A stretch of 64,000 nucleotides of DNA, taken from contig NZ_JACSGR010000001.1 of NCBI RefSeq assembly GCF_016025525.2, forward strand, positions 248,001 through 312,000, read 5' to 3'. The stretch comes from Eikenella glucosivorans. GTDB lineage: Bacteria; Pseudomonadota; Gammaproteobacteria; Burkholderiales; Neisseriaceae. The notes below the pieces were generated by a model. It was not told the origin of the DNA, ran no database searches, and worked only from the letters and a program-made list of their open reading frames with translations. The translations under genes and the position numbers were made by a program. Shown here one piece after another: positions 49,099 to 58,027 of this stretch (its first letter is position 1; each line of letters starts with the position of its first letter).

Positions 49099-51168
49099 TT
49101 AAGCAATGAAGCCAATGCGCTTCGGTGTGCTGTCGGATTTGAGGATAGATTCGCTCTGCAGGGCGGCTATCCAGGCAGCGGTGCTGGTAAAAGGGGCGAA
49201 ACGGTGCCGTCTGGCGGTGGCAGCAAAATCACCGGGTGTCAGGTTGGTGAGGGTTTTCAGGTAGCCTTGCTCGGCTGCACCGATGGACGGCAGACCCAGT
49301 AGGGCTGCTTGCTCTTTTGCTAGACCAATAACTTGCTGCGGGCTGAGGTAGCCAAAATGCAGTTTCAGGTCGAAACGGCGTAGGGCTGCGGCATCAAGGC
49401 TATGCATCAGGTTGGTGGAAACCACCAACAGGCCATCGAAACGTTCGATCTGGGTTAGCATTTCGTTGACCATGCTGCGCTCCCAACTGTGGGCGGCACC
49501 GTCACGGGTAAATAGGAAACTATCCACTTCGTCTAGCACCAGTAGCATCTCCTGCTCTTTGGCTTGCTCGAAAGCGTTGGCAATGTTCTGTTCAGTTTCG
49601 CCGACGTATTTGCCAAGCAAATCCGAACCATGGCGAAACAATACGGGGAGGTCAGCTTGCTCTCCGAGCCAGTTTGCCCAGGCGGTTTTGCCGGTGCCTG
49701 GCGCACCGTAACAGCAGATACGGCCTTTTTTATGTGTAATTAGGCCGCTGCTGACGGCATGTATGTCGCTGTCGCAGGCGATCCAGTCTAAAGAGTAGGC
49801 GGCATGTGTGGGGGAGGGTAGGCTGATTTGATGCCGGCCTTGTGCTTTTAAGGTTTGGTTGAATAGGGCAACGGCATGGCTAGCGAAGGTTTCTTGACTG
49901 TCTCCCAAACCGGCAGCTACTTTGAAACCGCGTTCCAGTACGGCTGGAGTAAGGCCGTCTTGTTTGGATAACGCATTAATTTGTGTTTCGTCTAGCCGCC
50001 CGCCGGATAGGGTGCGAATTAGGCCAGCTTTGTGTTGCACTGGCAAATCAGGCATATGCAGTACGATGTCGAAGCGGCGTAGGAAGGCGTCGTCCATGCA
50101 GCCAACATGGTTGGAAATCCACACCATCGGCACAGTATTGCTTTCGAGCAGGTGGTTAACCCAGGCTTTGTGTGACTGAGCCACCGAACGCTCAAATAGG
50201 CTACCTGAAAATACGTCCTCAATTTCGTCGAATACCAGTAATGCCTGCTGTCCGTCCATCAAAGTTTGCGCCAGCATGCAGTTTTGCAGGCGAGTGTCGC
50301 TGTCCAGCATGTCATCATCATCTTGATCGGCATGATGCAGGGTATAGCAAGGAACGTCGACCTCTTGTGCCAACAGGGCGGCAAATTCAGTTTTGCCAGT
50401 GCCGGGTGAGCCGTAGAGCAAGATGTTGACCCCAGGTTGCCGTACAGCGAGTGTGCGCCGCAGGTAGGTGGCGATACGATCTCGCATGGTGGCGATGTGT
50501 TCAAACTGCGACCACACTAATTTGGGCGGTGTAGTGGGGAGCAGGCAGCTTTTGAGCAGAGTTTTTTCATCGAACGGCAGCAGGCAGACGTCGTCGGCAT
50601 TGAGGGTGTCGCCCCATCTGACAAAGTCATCAAAACTGTTATACCCGCGAGAGTCGCAGAAATTAATCAGACCATAGCCACACAGTTTGTGGGTTTTGAG
50701 CAGGGCGGCGTGAATTTGGTCGGCGGGCTGGCGCAGTAGTTTGGCCAATAACGATACAACCTGCCGGCGGGACAGCTGACGGCCGAGATAGTTCAAGGCG
50801 GTAACTAAGACGGATTCCAGCGTTACGTGCATAGCCAACTGCAAAACGGTTAATTCGGTGGCACTCAGCTGCAGCCGTTTGCCGATTGTGCCGATATTCT
50901 GTTCGGATAGAGCCCAATCTTTGGTAGCGGGACGGTTTTGCCGGAGTTGGAGGTAACGTTGCTTTAATGTGTGTTTCAATTCGCGGCGCAGCTCTTTGGC
51001 TGTTTCCAGCTCGGTTGGAATACCTAGTGCTGCCGCCAGATCGTCGTCATCCCAGCAGTCGTTACGGACTAGAAATTTGTTTAGTTTGCCAAATTCAAAA
51101 AATATCCGTAAAACCAGCAGTTCACCGTATGGGCTGAGAGTGGATGGATTCAGGTTTACTGATGTCAT
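49099..51168 (-). CDS. Tandem AAA+ ATPase of the WYL/SIR2/Nmad operon
   Basis: A 689-residue protein. The N-terminal about 220 residues are helical and unrecognised. The first AAA+ domain has Walker A LLYGSPGTGKTE near residue 250, Walker B LLVFDEIEDVF near 310 and FLRRFDIVLH as an Arg-finger region. The second has CYGAPGTGKTAWANW near 485, a pore-loop-like GKYVGETEQNIANAF, Walker B LLVLDEVDSFLF near 540 and LRRFDLKLHFGYL. This layout resembles p97/katanin-type protein remodellers. ATG 51168 (MTSVNLNPS) follows AAAGG; the longer in-frame start at 51207 lacks one. Two uptake sequences in the gene encode VFSGSLF and GYLKTL. Confidence 0.85.
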   Translation of the reverse strand: MTSVNLNPSTLSPYGELLVLRIFFEFGKLNKFLVRNDCWDDDDLAAALGIPTELETAKELRRELKHTLKQRYLQLRQNRPATKDWALSEQNIGTIGKRLQLSATELTVLQLAMHVTLESVLVTALNYLGRQLSRRQVVSLLAKLLRQPADQIHAALLKTHKLCGYGLINFCDSRGYNSFDDFVRWGDTLNADDVCLLPFDEKTLLKSCLLPTTPPKLVWSQFEHIATMRDRIATYLRRTLAVRQPGVNILLYGSPGTGKTEFAALLAQEVDVPCYTLHHADQDDDDMLDSDTRLQNCMLAQTLMDGQQALLVFDEIEDVFSGSLFERSVAQSHKAWVNHLLESNTVPMVWISNHVGCMDDAFLRRFDIVLHMPDLPVQHKAGLIRTLSGGRLDETQINALSKQDGLTPAVLERGFKVAAGLGDSQETFASHAVALFNQTLKAQGRHQISLPSPTHAAYSLDWIACDSDIHAVSSGLITHKKGRICCYGAPGTGKTAWANWLGEQADLPVLFRHGSDLLGKYVGETEQNIANAFEQAKEQEMLLVLDEVDSFLFTRDGAAHSWERSMVNEMLTQIERFDGLLVVSTNLMHSLDAAALRRFDLKLHFGYLSPQQVIGLAKEQAALLGLPSIGAAEQGYLKTLTNLTPGDFAATARRHRFAPFTSTAAWIAALQSESILKSDSTPKRIGFIA

Positions 51169-51301
51169 GATTCGGCCTTTCTGCAATAAAGGAGGTGCAG
51201 GAGGCATTATCCTGACAGTTGCGACAAATTGTGTCGCTTTCGGTTTTCAGGTAGCCTGATGAGGGGAGAGTTTAGAAGACATCCTGATGTTACGCCGGCT
51301 T

Positions 51302-52279
51302 TTATTTGTTTAGTATTAGGTCCGGAGCTTGTTTTTCGATATCCCAAACGTCGTTACCGAATTTTGCCAGCCACCAATCCAACATGGCGCTGTCGATAAC
51401 AGTGGCTTCAAAACGGTAGTGGGTATTGTCTGATGCTAGGATGTGCTGATCTGCCGACAATGGCGTTTCGGTCAGATGGAAGCCGGCTTCGCGGCGGATG
51501 CTGAAGCGTAAGCGGACGGACTGCCCGCTGCCAAAGCCAAAATGGCCGTCGGATAAGTATTGCTGCAGGTTGAAATCTGAAGGTCGTTCAAAAGGGCGTT
51601 GCAGGAGTTTGGCTGAAATGATGCGGTGTAGGGCGAGATGGCGGTTATCGCGGTAGCCGTCGAAACGGACCACCAGATACAGTACCGGTTCTTGCTGTAC
51701 TAAGGCTAAGGGCATAACGCGGCGGACGTATTGCATGCCGGATTGGTTGCGGTATTCAATTTCCAACATACGGTCTTCAAACAGTGCGCTGCCAACGGTA
51801 TCGAGAATGGATTGATCCAGTGCAGCGGGCAGCAAGGGCTGACTGGTGGGGGCGATGCAGATTTTGTTTTGCCAAGCACGTTCGGGGGTGCTGGCCCGGT
51901 CGAAGCGAAGCGTATATTGCGCTTGGGTGAATAGCGGTTCCATGCTGTGCATGATGTTGGCAGGCAATAGGTATTTCAGCTGCTGCTGCGCTAAGGCCAG
52001 CACTAGGGACTCGGATGCATTCAACAGAGGAACTTCCAATCCCTTGGCGTGGCTTTTCCAGCGGTAGCCGTAGGGTTTGCTGCGGGTGTCGGCCTCGATT
52101 TCGAAGTGTTCGCATAATTTGTGCATGATGCGCTGGATGGTGCGTTTATCGCGACGGATGCCGATGCCGTCTAAATGGCGGCAGATGTCTTGTATGCCGA
52201 TATAGCGCGTTTTGGGAATGATGCGCAGGATTTCGAGATAAACGAGGGCGGTATCGAACGTTTCGGAGCGTGTCGGCAT
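51302..52279 (-). CDS. WYL-domain transcriptional regulator
   Basis: A 325-residue regulator. An N-terminal winged helix (RYIGIQDICRHLDGIGIRRDKRTIQRIMHKL) is followed by the WYL domain near residues 160-230 (LEIEYRNQSGMQYVRRVMPLALVQQEPVLYLVVRFDGYRDNRHLALHRI, given by its ends) and a C-terminal WCX extension. WYL proteins sense ligands, possibly nucleic acids or nucleotides, and control many defence loci. It is the first gene of the minus-strand run; 133 bp separate it from the AAA gene, with an uptake sequence at about 51244. No clear Shine-Dalgarno precedes ATG 52279. Confidence 0.9.
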   Translation of the reverse strand: MPTRSETFDTALVYLEILRIIPKTRYIGIQDICRHLDGIGIRRDKRTIQRIMHKLCEHFEIEADTRSKPYGYRWKSHAKGLEVPLLNASESLVLALAQQQLKYLLPANIMHSMEPLFTQAQYTLRFDRASTPERAWQNKICIAPTSQPLLPAALDQSILDTVGSALFEDRMLEIEYRNQSGMQYVRRVMPLALVQQEPVLYLVVRFDGYRDNRHLALHRIISAKLLQRPFERPSDFNLQQYLSDGHFGFGSGQSVRLRFSIRREAGFHLTETPLSADQHILASDNTHYRFEATVIDSAMLDWWLAKFGNDVWDIEKQAPDLILNK

Positions 52280-52350
52280 GGTAATCGGGAGGGGTTTGAT
52301 TAGGATGGGATTATAGCGTGAGCCGGCTTTATGTGAACTCGCAGTTGGAT

Positions 52351-52380
52351 GAGGCTACCTGAAATTTTCAGGTAGCCTTT
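52351..52380. terminator. Compact DUS-pair hairpin
   Basis: GAGGCTACCTGAAATTTTCA continuing to GGTAGCCTTT forms a nearly loop-less stem with T-run between the divergently placed WYL and ABC transporter genes. Confidence 0.6.
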
Positions 52381-52477
52381 CCCTTATATCTTTTCCCGCT
52401 AAGCATATTGCCAACGCTTCTTTCCCAAGCCGGGTGTGCGTTTCTATAATGGCCGCCTGTTTTGGATTCTGCTGATT

Positions 52478-53137
52478 ATGAACTGGTCTTATTTTTGGCG
52501 GGTGGCGCCGAAGTTTGCCGATGCGGCGCTGCTCACGCTCAAGCTTTCGGCCTACAGCATCGTGCTCTCGATTTTGCTGGGGCTGGCGGTGGCGGTGATA
52601 ACGGCTTATCGCGTGCGGCCGCTGTATTGGCCGGCGCGGGCCTATATCGAGCTGTCGCGCAACACGCCGCTGCTGATCCAGCTGTTTTTCCTGTATTACG
52701 GCTTGCCGAAGGTGGGCATCAGGTGGGACGGCTTCACCTGCGGCATCATCGCGCTGGTGTTTTTGGGCGCGAGCTATATGTCGGAGGCGCTGCGGGCGGG
52801 TTTGCTTGCGGTGCCGAAGGGGCAGGTGGAGGCGGCGAAGGCGATCGGGCTGAAGCCGTGGCAGGTGTTCCGTTTTGTGGTGCTGCCGCAGGCTTGGGCG
52901 GTGTCGGTACCGGCGGTGGGGGCGAATGTACTGTTTTTGATGAAGGAAACTTCGGTAGTGAGCGCGGTGGCGGTGGCGGAATTGATGTTTGTGACCAAAG
53001 ACATCATCGGCATGGACTATAAAACCAACGAGGCGCTGCTGCTGCTGTTTATCAGCTACTTGATTATTCTGCTGCCGGTGTCGCTGTTGGCGCGCTATGG
53101 CGAAAGGCGGCTGCGGGAGGCGAAATATGGCGCTTGA
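52478..53137 (+). CDS. Polar amino acid ABC transporter permease 1
   Basis: A 219-residue HisM/GlnP-type inner-membrane permease with about five membrane segments. The EAA loop is visible as YMSEALRAGLLAVPKGQVEAAKAIGLKPWQ near residues 108-138 (ends YMSEALRAG and GLKPWQ). It dimerises with the second permease. ATG 52478 (MNWSYFW) was chosen because an upstream in-frame start would add promoter-like sequence. The downstream permease gene overlaps its 3' end by 11 bp. Confidence 0.92.
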   Translation: MNWSYFWRVAPKFADAALLTLKLSAYSIVLSILLGLAVAVITAYRVRPLYWPARAYIELSRNTPLLIQLFFLYYGLPKVGIRWDGFTCGIIALVFLGASYMSEALRAGLLAVPKGQVEAAKAIGLKPWQVFRFVVLPQAWAVSVPAVGANVLFLMKETSVVSAVAVAELMFVTKDIIGMDYKTNEALLLLFISYLIILLPVSLLARYGERRLREAKYGA

Positions 53138-53795
53138 ATGGTTGTTTGCCGGCCAGAATGCGGCGCGTTTGGCGCAGGGCTTGTGGCTCACGGCGAAGAT
53201 TTCGCTGGTGTCTGTGGCGCTCTCTTGCGTGTTGGGCACGCTGTTCGGCCTGCTGATGCGGGTGCGGCATCCGCTGGTGCGCTTTTTGTGCACGCTGTAT
53301 TTGGAAACGGTGCGGATTGTGCCGATTCTGGTGTGGCTGTTTGTGCTGTATTTCGGCCTGTCGGCGTGGACGAATATCCATTTGAGCAACGTTTGGGTGT
53401 GCATTTGGGTGTTTGTGTTCTGGGGCACGGGTGAGATGGGTGATTTGGTGCGCGGGGCGCTGGAGTCGATTGAAAGGCATCAGGTGGAATCGGCCAAAGC
53501 GCTGGGGCTGAACCGGCGGCAGGTATTTTGGTATATCGAGCTGCCGCAGAGCGTGCAGCGGGCGCTGCCGGGGGCGATTAACTTGTTCACGCGCATGGTA
53601 AAAACCAGCTCGCTGGCCGCGCTGATCGGTGTGGTGGAAGTGGTGAAGGTGGGGCAGCAGATTATCGAGAATTCGCTGCTCACCATGCCAAACGCTTCGT
53701 TTTGGGTGTATGGCCTGATTTTCATACTGTATTTCTTGTGCTGCTGGCCGCTTTCGCTGCTGGCGGGCTACCTGGAAAAGAAATGGGAGAGCTGA
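53127..53795 (+). CDS. Polar amino acid ABC transporter permease 2
   Basis: A 222-residue permease paralogous to the previous one (NVWVCIWVFVFWGTGEMGDL, EAA loop VRGALESIERHQVESAKALG). The start ATG 53127 has GGGAGG five bases upstream, inside the preceding gene. The stop is one base before the ATPase ATG. The C-terminus GYLEKKWES derives from a near-perfect uptake sequence (one mismatch). Confidence 0.92.
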   Translation: MALEWLFAGQNAARLAQGLWLTAKISLVSVALSCVLGTLFGLLMRVRHPLVRFLCTLYLETVRIVPILVWLFVLYFGLSAWTNIHLSNVWVCIWVFVFWGTGEMGDLVRGALESIERHQVESAKALGLNRRQVFWYIELPQSVQRALPGAINLFTRMVKTSSLAALIGVVEVVKVGQQIIENSLLTMPNASFWVYGLIFILYFLCCWPLSLLAGYLEKKWES

Positions 53796-53796
53796 T

Positions 53797-54534
53797 ATGG
53801 CTTTGCTGAACGTGCGCCACCTGCGCAAGGGCTACGGCAACACCATCGTGTTGCAAGAGTTGGATTTGAGCCTGGAGAAAGGCGAGGTGGTGGTGATTTT
53901 GGGGCCGTCGGGCAGCGGCAAAAGCTCGCTGTTGCGCTGCATCAACGGCCTGGAGCCGCACCAGGGCGGCAGCATCGAAATGGAAGGCGTGGGCGAATTC
54001 GGCAAGAATGTGCCGTGGGAAACCGCGCGGCAGAAGGTGGGCATGGTGTTTCAGAGCTATGAGCTGTTTGCCCACATGAATGTGATCGACAACATCCTGC
54101 TCGGCCCGATGAAGGCGCAGGGGCGCCGCCGTGAGGAAGTGGAGGCGCAGGCCGACAAGCTGCTCGCCCGCGTGGGCCTGCTCAACCGCAAAACGGCCTT
54201 CCCGCGCGAGCTTTCCGGCGGGCAGAAGCAGCGCATCGCCATCGTGCGCGCGCTGTGTATGAATCCGGAAGTGATCCTGCTCGACGAAATCACCGCCGCG
54301 CTCGATCCGGAGATGGTGCGCGAGGTGTTGGACGTGGTGCTGGAGCTGGCGCGCGAGGGCATGAGCATGCTGATTGTGACCCACGAAATGGAGTTTGCCG
54401 CCAAGGTGGCCGACCGGATTGTGTTTATGGATCACGGCCGCATCATCGAGGAAAGCACGCCGGACCGCTTCTTCACCAAGCCGGAAAGCGGCCGCGCCCA
54501 GCAGTTTCTCAGCGGTATGGATTTTTCGATTTGA
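53797..54534 (+). CDS. Polar amino acid ABC transporter ATPase (GlnQ/HisP type)
   Basis: A 245-residue ATPase: Walker A LGPSGSGKSSLLRC near residue 34, Q-loop VFQSYELFAHMNV, signature LSGGQKQRIAIVRAL, Walker B VILLDEITAALDPEMV and switch VTHEM. It drives uptake of a polar amino acid with the two permeases and the downstream binding lipoprotein. It starts one base after the permease stop. Confidence 0.96.
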   Translation: MALLNVRHLRKGYGNTIVLQELDLSLEKGEVVVILGPSGSGKSSLLRCINGLEPHQGGSIEMEGVGEFGKNVPWETARQKVGMVFQSYELFAHMNVIDNILLGPMKAQGRRREEVEAQADKLLARVGLLNRKTAFPRELSGGQKQRIAIVRALCMNPEVILLDEITAALDPEMVREVLDVVLELAREGMSMLIVTHEMEFAAKVADRIVFMDHGRIIEESTPDRFFTKPESGRAQQFLSGMDFSI

Positions 54535-54640
54535 TGGTGGCGGGCAGGCGCTATCGGCCTTGCCGCATTCAATTTTTAGGTAGCCTTTTTCAGGTAGCCT
54601 CTTAACCCCTTTGATTTTATCCCGACACAGAAAAGGAAAT

Positions 54641-55525
54641 ATGATGCAGTTACACAAATCTTTTAAAGCACTATTGGCCGGCGCGGTCATCGGTTTCGGC
54701 CTAGCGGCCTGCGGCGGCGGTTCGGCCGGCAGCGAACCGGCGGCTTCCGGCAACGCCTCCAACGCTTCTGCCGCAGCCGTGGCCGGCGACGACGCGCTGG
54801 CGCAAATCAAAGAGCGCGGCGTGATCCGCATCGGCGTGTTCGGCGACAAGCCCCCCTTCGGCTATGTGGACGCCGAGGGCAAAAACCAAGGCTTCGACGT
54901 GGAAATCGCCAAATACCTGGCCAACGACCTGCTCGGCAGCCCCGACAAAGTGGAATTCGTGCTCACCGAAGCCGCCAACCGCGTGGAATACGTGCGTTCC
55001 GGCAAAGTGGACCTGATTCTGGCCAACTTCACCCAAACGCCCGAACGCGCCGAAGTGGTGGATTTTGCCAGCCCGTATATGAACGTGGCGCTGGGCGTGG
55101 TTTCCCCCAAAGGTGCGCCGATTACCGATATTTCGCAGCTGGAAGGCAAAACCCTGCTGGTGAACAAAGGCACCACCGCCGATGCCTATTTCAGCAAAAA
55201 CCATCCCAACATCAACCTGTTGAAGTTCGACCAGAACACCGAAACCTTCGATGCGCTCAAAGACGGCCGCGGCGTGGCGCTGGCGCACGACAACGCGTTG
55301 TTGTGGGCATGGGCCAAAGAAAACCCCAATTTTGAAGTGGCCATCGGCAACATCGGCCCGGCCGAGCATATCGCCCCCGCCGTGCGCCAAGGCAACCGCT
55401 CGCTGCTCGACTGGGTGAATCAGGAAATCGCTGCCATCAAGCAAGACGGCCGCCTCAACGCCGCCTACGACAAAACCCTGCGTCCGGTGTACGGCGACAA
55501 GGAAGCCGAGATTTTGGCGAAATAA
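54641..55525 (+). CDS. Amino acid ABC transporter substrate-binding lipoprotein
   Basis: A 294-residue family 3 solute-binding protein. The lipobox GLAAC puts the lipid on Cys24, and a Ser/Ala-rich tether (AASGNASNASAAAVAG) follows. The binding domain shows IRIGVFGDKPPFGYVDAEGK, GFDVEIAKYLANDLLG and KTLLVNKGTTADAYF. Substrate could be cystine, Glu/Asp or His; sequence alone does not decide. AAAGGAAAT precedes ATG 54641. The 106-bp gap to the ATPase contains two direct uptake sequences (54579, 54589). Confidence 0.92.
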   Translation: MMQLHKSFKALLAGAVIGFGLAACGGGSAGSEPAASGNASNASAAAVAGDDALAQIKERGVIRIGVFGDKPPFGYVDAEGKNQGFDVEIAKYLANDLLGSPDKVEFVLTEAANRVEYVRSGKVDLILANFTQTPERAEVVDFASPYMNVALGVVSPKGAPITDISQLEGKTLLVNKGTTADAYFSKNHPNINLLKFDQNTETFDALKDGRGVALAHDNALLWAWAKENPNFEVAIGNIGPAEHIAPAVRQGNRSLLDWVNQEIAAIKQDGRLNAAYDKTLRPVYGDKEAEILAK

Positions 55526-55551
55526 GCGCGGATTGGTTTGAAGCATCCATT

Positions 55552-55581
55552 CAGGCTACCTGAAAAATTCAGGTAGCCTTT
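55552..55581 (+). terminator. DUS-pair terminator of the ABC transporter operon
   Basis: AGGCTACCTGAA and its inverse around a short A-rich loop, followed by TTTT, 28 bp after the stop. Confidence 0.75.
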
Positions 55582-55675
55582 TATGGTTTAGGGTATGGCT
55601 GCTTTAGCTGTGGGCTACCTGAAAACAGATCGGTATGTTTTCAGGTAGCCTGCTACTGGGCAGCAGAGTAAGGGA

Positions 55676-55762
55676 AGGCTACCTGAAAACAACGAAGCTT
55701 CTGCGAGGCAGAAACACCTGTTTCAATGCCATAAACGGGCAGCCATACTTTTCAGGTAGCCT
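55676..55762. repeat. DUS-flanked repeat element
   Basis: Facing uptake sequences around GAAGCTTCTGCGAGGCAGAA, a diverged member of the repeat family. Confidence 0.6.
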
Positions 55763-55788
55763 GTTGCCGCATCGGCGGCAGACCAAAC

Positions 55789-55814
55789 AAAACCCCGCTT
55801 CGCAGCGGGGTTTT
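55789..55814 (-). terminator. Intrinsic terminator of rplY
   Basis: AAAACCCCGCT and AGCGGGGTTTT form an 11-bp stem with a four-base loop. On the minus strand it is followed by GTTTGG, 23 bp past the rplY stop. Confidence 0.85.
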
Positions 55815-55836
55815 GCTTCAGTCAAACCGTGTCGGC

Positions 55837-56409
55837 TTATTTGCCGGCGGCGGTTACCGTGGCCACGGCCAGGTTGGAGCCGCGGCGCAGCGCGGTGCTT
55901 TCCACGCCTTCCGGGAATTGAATGTCGGACAGGTGCAACACGTCGCCGGCCACCACTTTTTCGCAATCCAGCAGCAGCTCAGACGGGATGTGTTTCGGAT
56001 CCAGCAGCACTTCCACGCTGGTGCTCAAGAGCGCCACGCGGCTGTTTTGCAGTTTAACAGCCTGGGATTTCTCGGCATTCACCACATGCAGCGGCAGGCG
56101 GATCTTAATCGGCTTGCCGGCTTGTACGATTTGGAAATCGATGTGGCGCACTTCCTGGCGGAAGGGGTGCATCTGGAAATCGCGCACGATCACATCGTGT
56201 TCTTTGCCGTTCAGCACCAGTTTGATCACGGCGGTGTGGAAGGCTTCCTTCTGCAGGGCGAAGAATACGGTTTTGTGGTCGACGGAAACGGCAGCCGGGG
56301 TTTCGCCGTTGCCATAGATCACGGCCGGCACGCGGCCTTCGCGGCGCAGGCGGCGGCTCGCACCAGTACCTTGCTCTTCGCGCACTTGGGCTTCAATTGT
56401 AAAAGACAT
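55837..56409 (-). CDS. rplY: 50S ribosomal protein L25 (CTC form)
   Basis: A 190-residue L25 of the long, general-stress-protein CTC type. The N-terminal 5S-rRNA-binding domain (REEQGTGASRRLRREGRVPAVIYG ... HPFRQEVRHIDFQIV) is followed by the C-terminal beta domain ending VATVTAAGK. It stabilises 5S rRNA in the central protuberance. GGAGTATGACCC precedes ATG 56409. Order prs-rplY is conserved in Neisseriaceae. Confidence 0.97.
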   Translation of the reverse strand: MSFTIEAQVREEQGTGASRRLRREGRVPAVIYGNGETPAAVSVDHKTVFFALQKEAFHTAVIKLVLNGKEHDVIVRDFQMHPFRQEVRHIDFQIVQAGKPIKIRLPLHVVNAEKSQAVKLQNSRVALLSTSVEVLLDPKHIPSELLLDCEKVVAGDVLHLSDIQFPEGVESTALRRGSNLAVATVTAAGK

Positions 56410-56478
56410 GGGTCATACTCCATAAAGTGAAAAAGTGCCGTCTGCCGGGCTGCGACCAACCCTGACGGCACGGGAAAC

Positions 56479-56499
56479 GGTTTGCCGAAGCGGCAAACC
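56479..56499 (-). terminator. Hairpin after prs
   Basis: GGTTTGCCG and CGGCAAACC form a perfect 9-bp stem with a three-base loop, followed by GTTT on the minus strand, between prs and rplY. It may only partly stop transcription into rplY. Confidence 0.65.
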
Positions 56500-56502
56500 T
56501 GC

Positions 56503-57486
56503 TTAGGGGAGGAACAACGCTCCCGGGGACGCCACATCCTCGTTGAAGAGGTATGAGACGGATTCTTCGTTGCTGATGCGGCGCATGGTTTCAGCCAAGA
56601 GGCCGGCAATCGTTACCTGGCGGATGCGGTTGCAGCCGCGGGCGGCCTCAGACAGGGCGATGGTATCGGTAATCACCACCTGGTCGATGTCGGAAGAGGC
56701 GATGCGGCTCACCGCTTCACCGGAGAACACCGGATGGGTGGCATAGGCCAACACGCGCTCGGCACCGCGCTCTTTCAGGGCGGAAGCTGCTTTGCACAGC
56801 GTGTTGGCGGTGTCGATCATGTCGTCCACAATCAGGCAGGTGCGGCCCTGCACGTCGCCGATGATGTTCATCACTTCGGCCACATTGGCTTTGGGGCGGC
56901 GCTTGTCGATGATGGCCAAATCGGTGTTCAGCACTTTGGCCGCGGCGCGCGCACGCACCACGCCGCCGATGTCGGGGCTGACCACAGTGAGGTTTTCGAT
57001 GCGCTGTTGCAGCACGTCGTGCACCAAAATCGGGGTGGCATAGATGTTATCCACCGGGATATCGAAAAAGCCTTGGATTTGGTCGGCATGCAAATCCACA
57101 GTCAGCACGCGGTCGATGCCGGCAGTAGCAAGCATATTGGCCACCAGCTTGGCCGAAATCGGCACGCGCACGGAGCGCGGGCGACGGTCTTGGCGGGCAT
57201 AGCCGAAATAGGGGATGGCGGCGGTGATGCGGCCGGCGGAGGCGCGTTTGAGCGCATCGGCCATGGTGAGCAGCTCCATCAGGTTGTCGTTGGTGGGCGC
57301 GCAGGTGGACTGCAAAATAAACACGTCGCGGCCGCGCACGTTTTCCAGCAGCTCCACGGCGATTTCGCCGTCGGAAAATTTGCCCACGGAAGAGCGACCC
57401 AATGAAATGCCGAGATGTTTCACCACATTCTCGGCCAAGCCGACGCTGGCATTGCCGGCAAATACCATTAAACTTTCGTATGCCAT
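56503..57486 (-). CDS. prs: Ribose-phosphate pyrophosphokinase
   Basis: A 327-residue PRPP synthetase (ribose 5-phosphate + ATP to PRPP), supplying purine, pyrimidine, His, Trp and NAD synthesis. Motifs: SDGEIAVELLENVRGRDVF, the flexible loop YFGYARQDRRPRSVRVPISA, the PRPP loop VDDMIDTANTL and DLHADQIQGFFDIPVDN. ATG 57486 (MAYESLMVFAG) is preferred to an in-frame start at 57537. AGGTAATG lies before it. Located downstream of the two tRNAGln genes on the same strand. Confidence 0.98.
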   Translation of the reverse strand: MAYESLMVFAGNASVGLAENVVKHLGISLGRSSVGKFSDGEIAVELLENVRGRDVFILQSTCAPTNDNLMELLTMADALKRASAGRITAAIPYFGYARQDRRPRSVRVPISAKLVANMLATAGIDRVLTVDLHADQIQGFFDIPVDNIYATPILVHDVLQQRIENLTVVSPDIGGVVRARAAAKVLNTDLAIIDKRRPKANVAEVMNIIGDVQGRTCLIVDDMIDTANTLCKAASALKERGAERVLAYATHPVFSGEAVSRIASSDIDQVVITDTIALSEAARGCNRIRQVTIAGLLAETMRRISNEESVSYLFNEDVASPGALFLP

Positions 57487-57852
57487 ATTTTCATTACCTG
57501 TGTTGTTTGCGGTCTGGCCGCCGACTGTCGGAAACATCGCCGCTTCCTCGCGAATGGGTTTGGCTGGCTTGCAACGGGCGGATTATACGCTGGGTGCGGG
57601 CAAAACCAAAGCGCGGTTTACATGGAATATTCATTGTTTGCGGCGCTTGCGGGCCGAGCGGGGGCGGCGGAGTGTTGTGTGCGTCTGCTTCCGCGCCAAT
57701 TTCGGCAATCAAAATCGGATAAGGGCGTTTTTGCCACAAGAAAATGCCGAACGGCCTGGTTTTTTGGTCGGTTTCGTTTTTCAGGTAGCCTTTGCTGTGT
57801 GTTGCGCCTGAGCAAAAAGAAAAGCATGTAACGCGTACATGCTTTGGCAAGG

Positions 57853-57929
57853 TGGCTGGGGATGTAGGATTCGAACCTACGCATGCCGGAATCAAAATCC
57901 GGTGCCTTAACCAGCTTGGCGAATCCCCA
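57853..57929 (-). tRNA. tRNA-Gln (UUG)
   Basis: A 77-nt cloverleaf with acceptor TGGGGAT/ATCCCCA, T-arm GTAGGTTCGAATCCTAC, anticodon loop TTTTGAT giving anticodon UUG, and encoded CCA end (GCCA). Confidence 0.97.
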
Positions 57930-57950
57930 AAACTTTCTCTAATTTGAACC

Positions 57951-58027
57951 TGGCTGGGGATGTAGGATTCGAACCTACGCATGTCGGATTCAGAATCCGA
58001 TGCCTTAACCAGCTTGGCGAATCCCCA
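57951..58027 (-). tRNA. tRNA-Gln (CUG)
   Basis: A 77-nt cloverleaf almost identical to the tRNA 21 bp away. Anticodon loop TTCTGAA gives anticodon CUG, with compensated anticodon stem changes and encoded CCA. Confidence 0.97.

Larger units (their letters stand above)
55526..55788. other. Uptake-sequence cluster between the ABC transporter and rplY
   Basis: It contains a hairpin pair at 55552-55581 with TTTT (terminator of the binding-protein gene), a pair at about 55612-55650, and the repeat element at 55676-55762. No coding frame. Confidence 0.7.
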
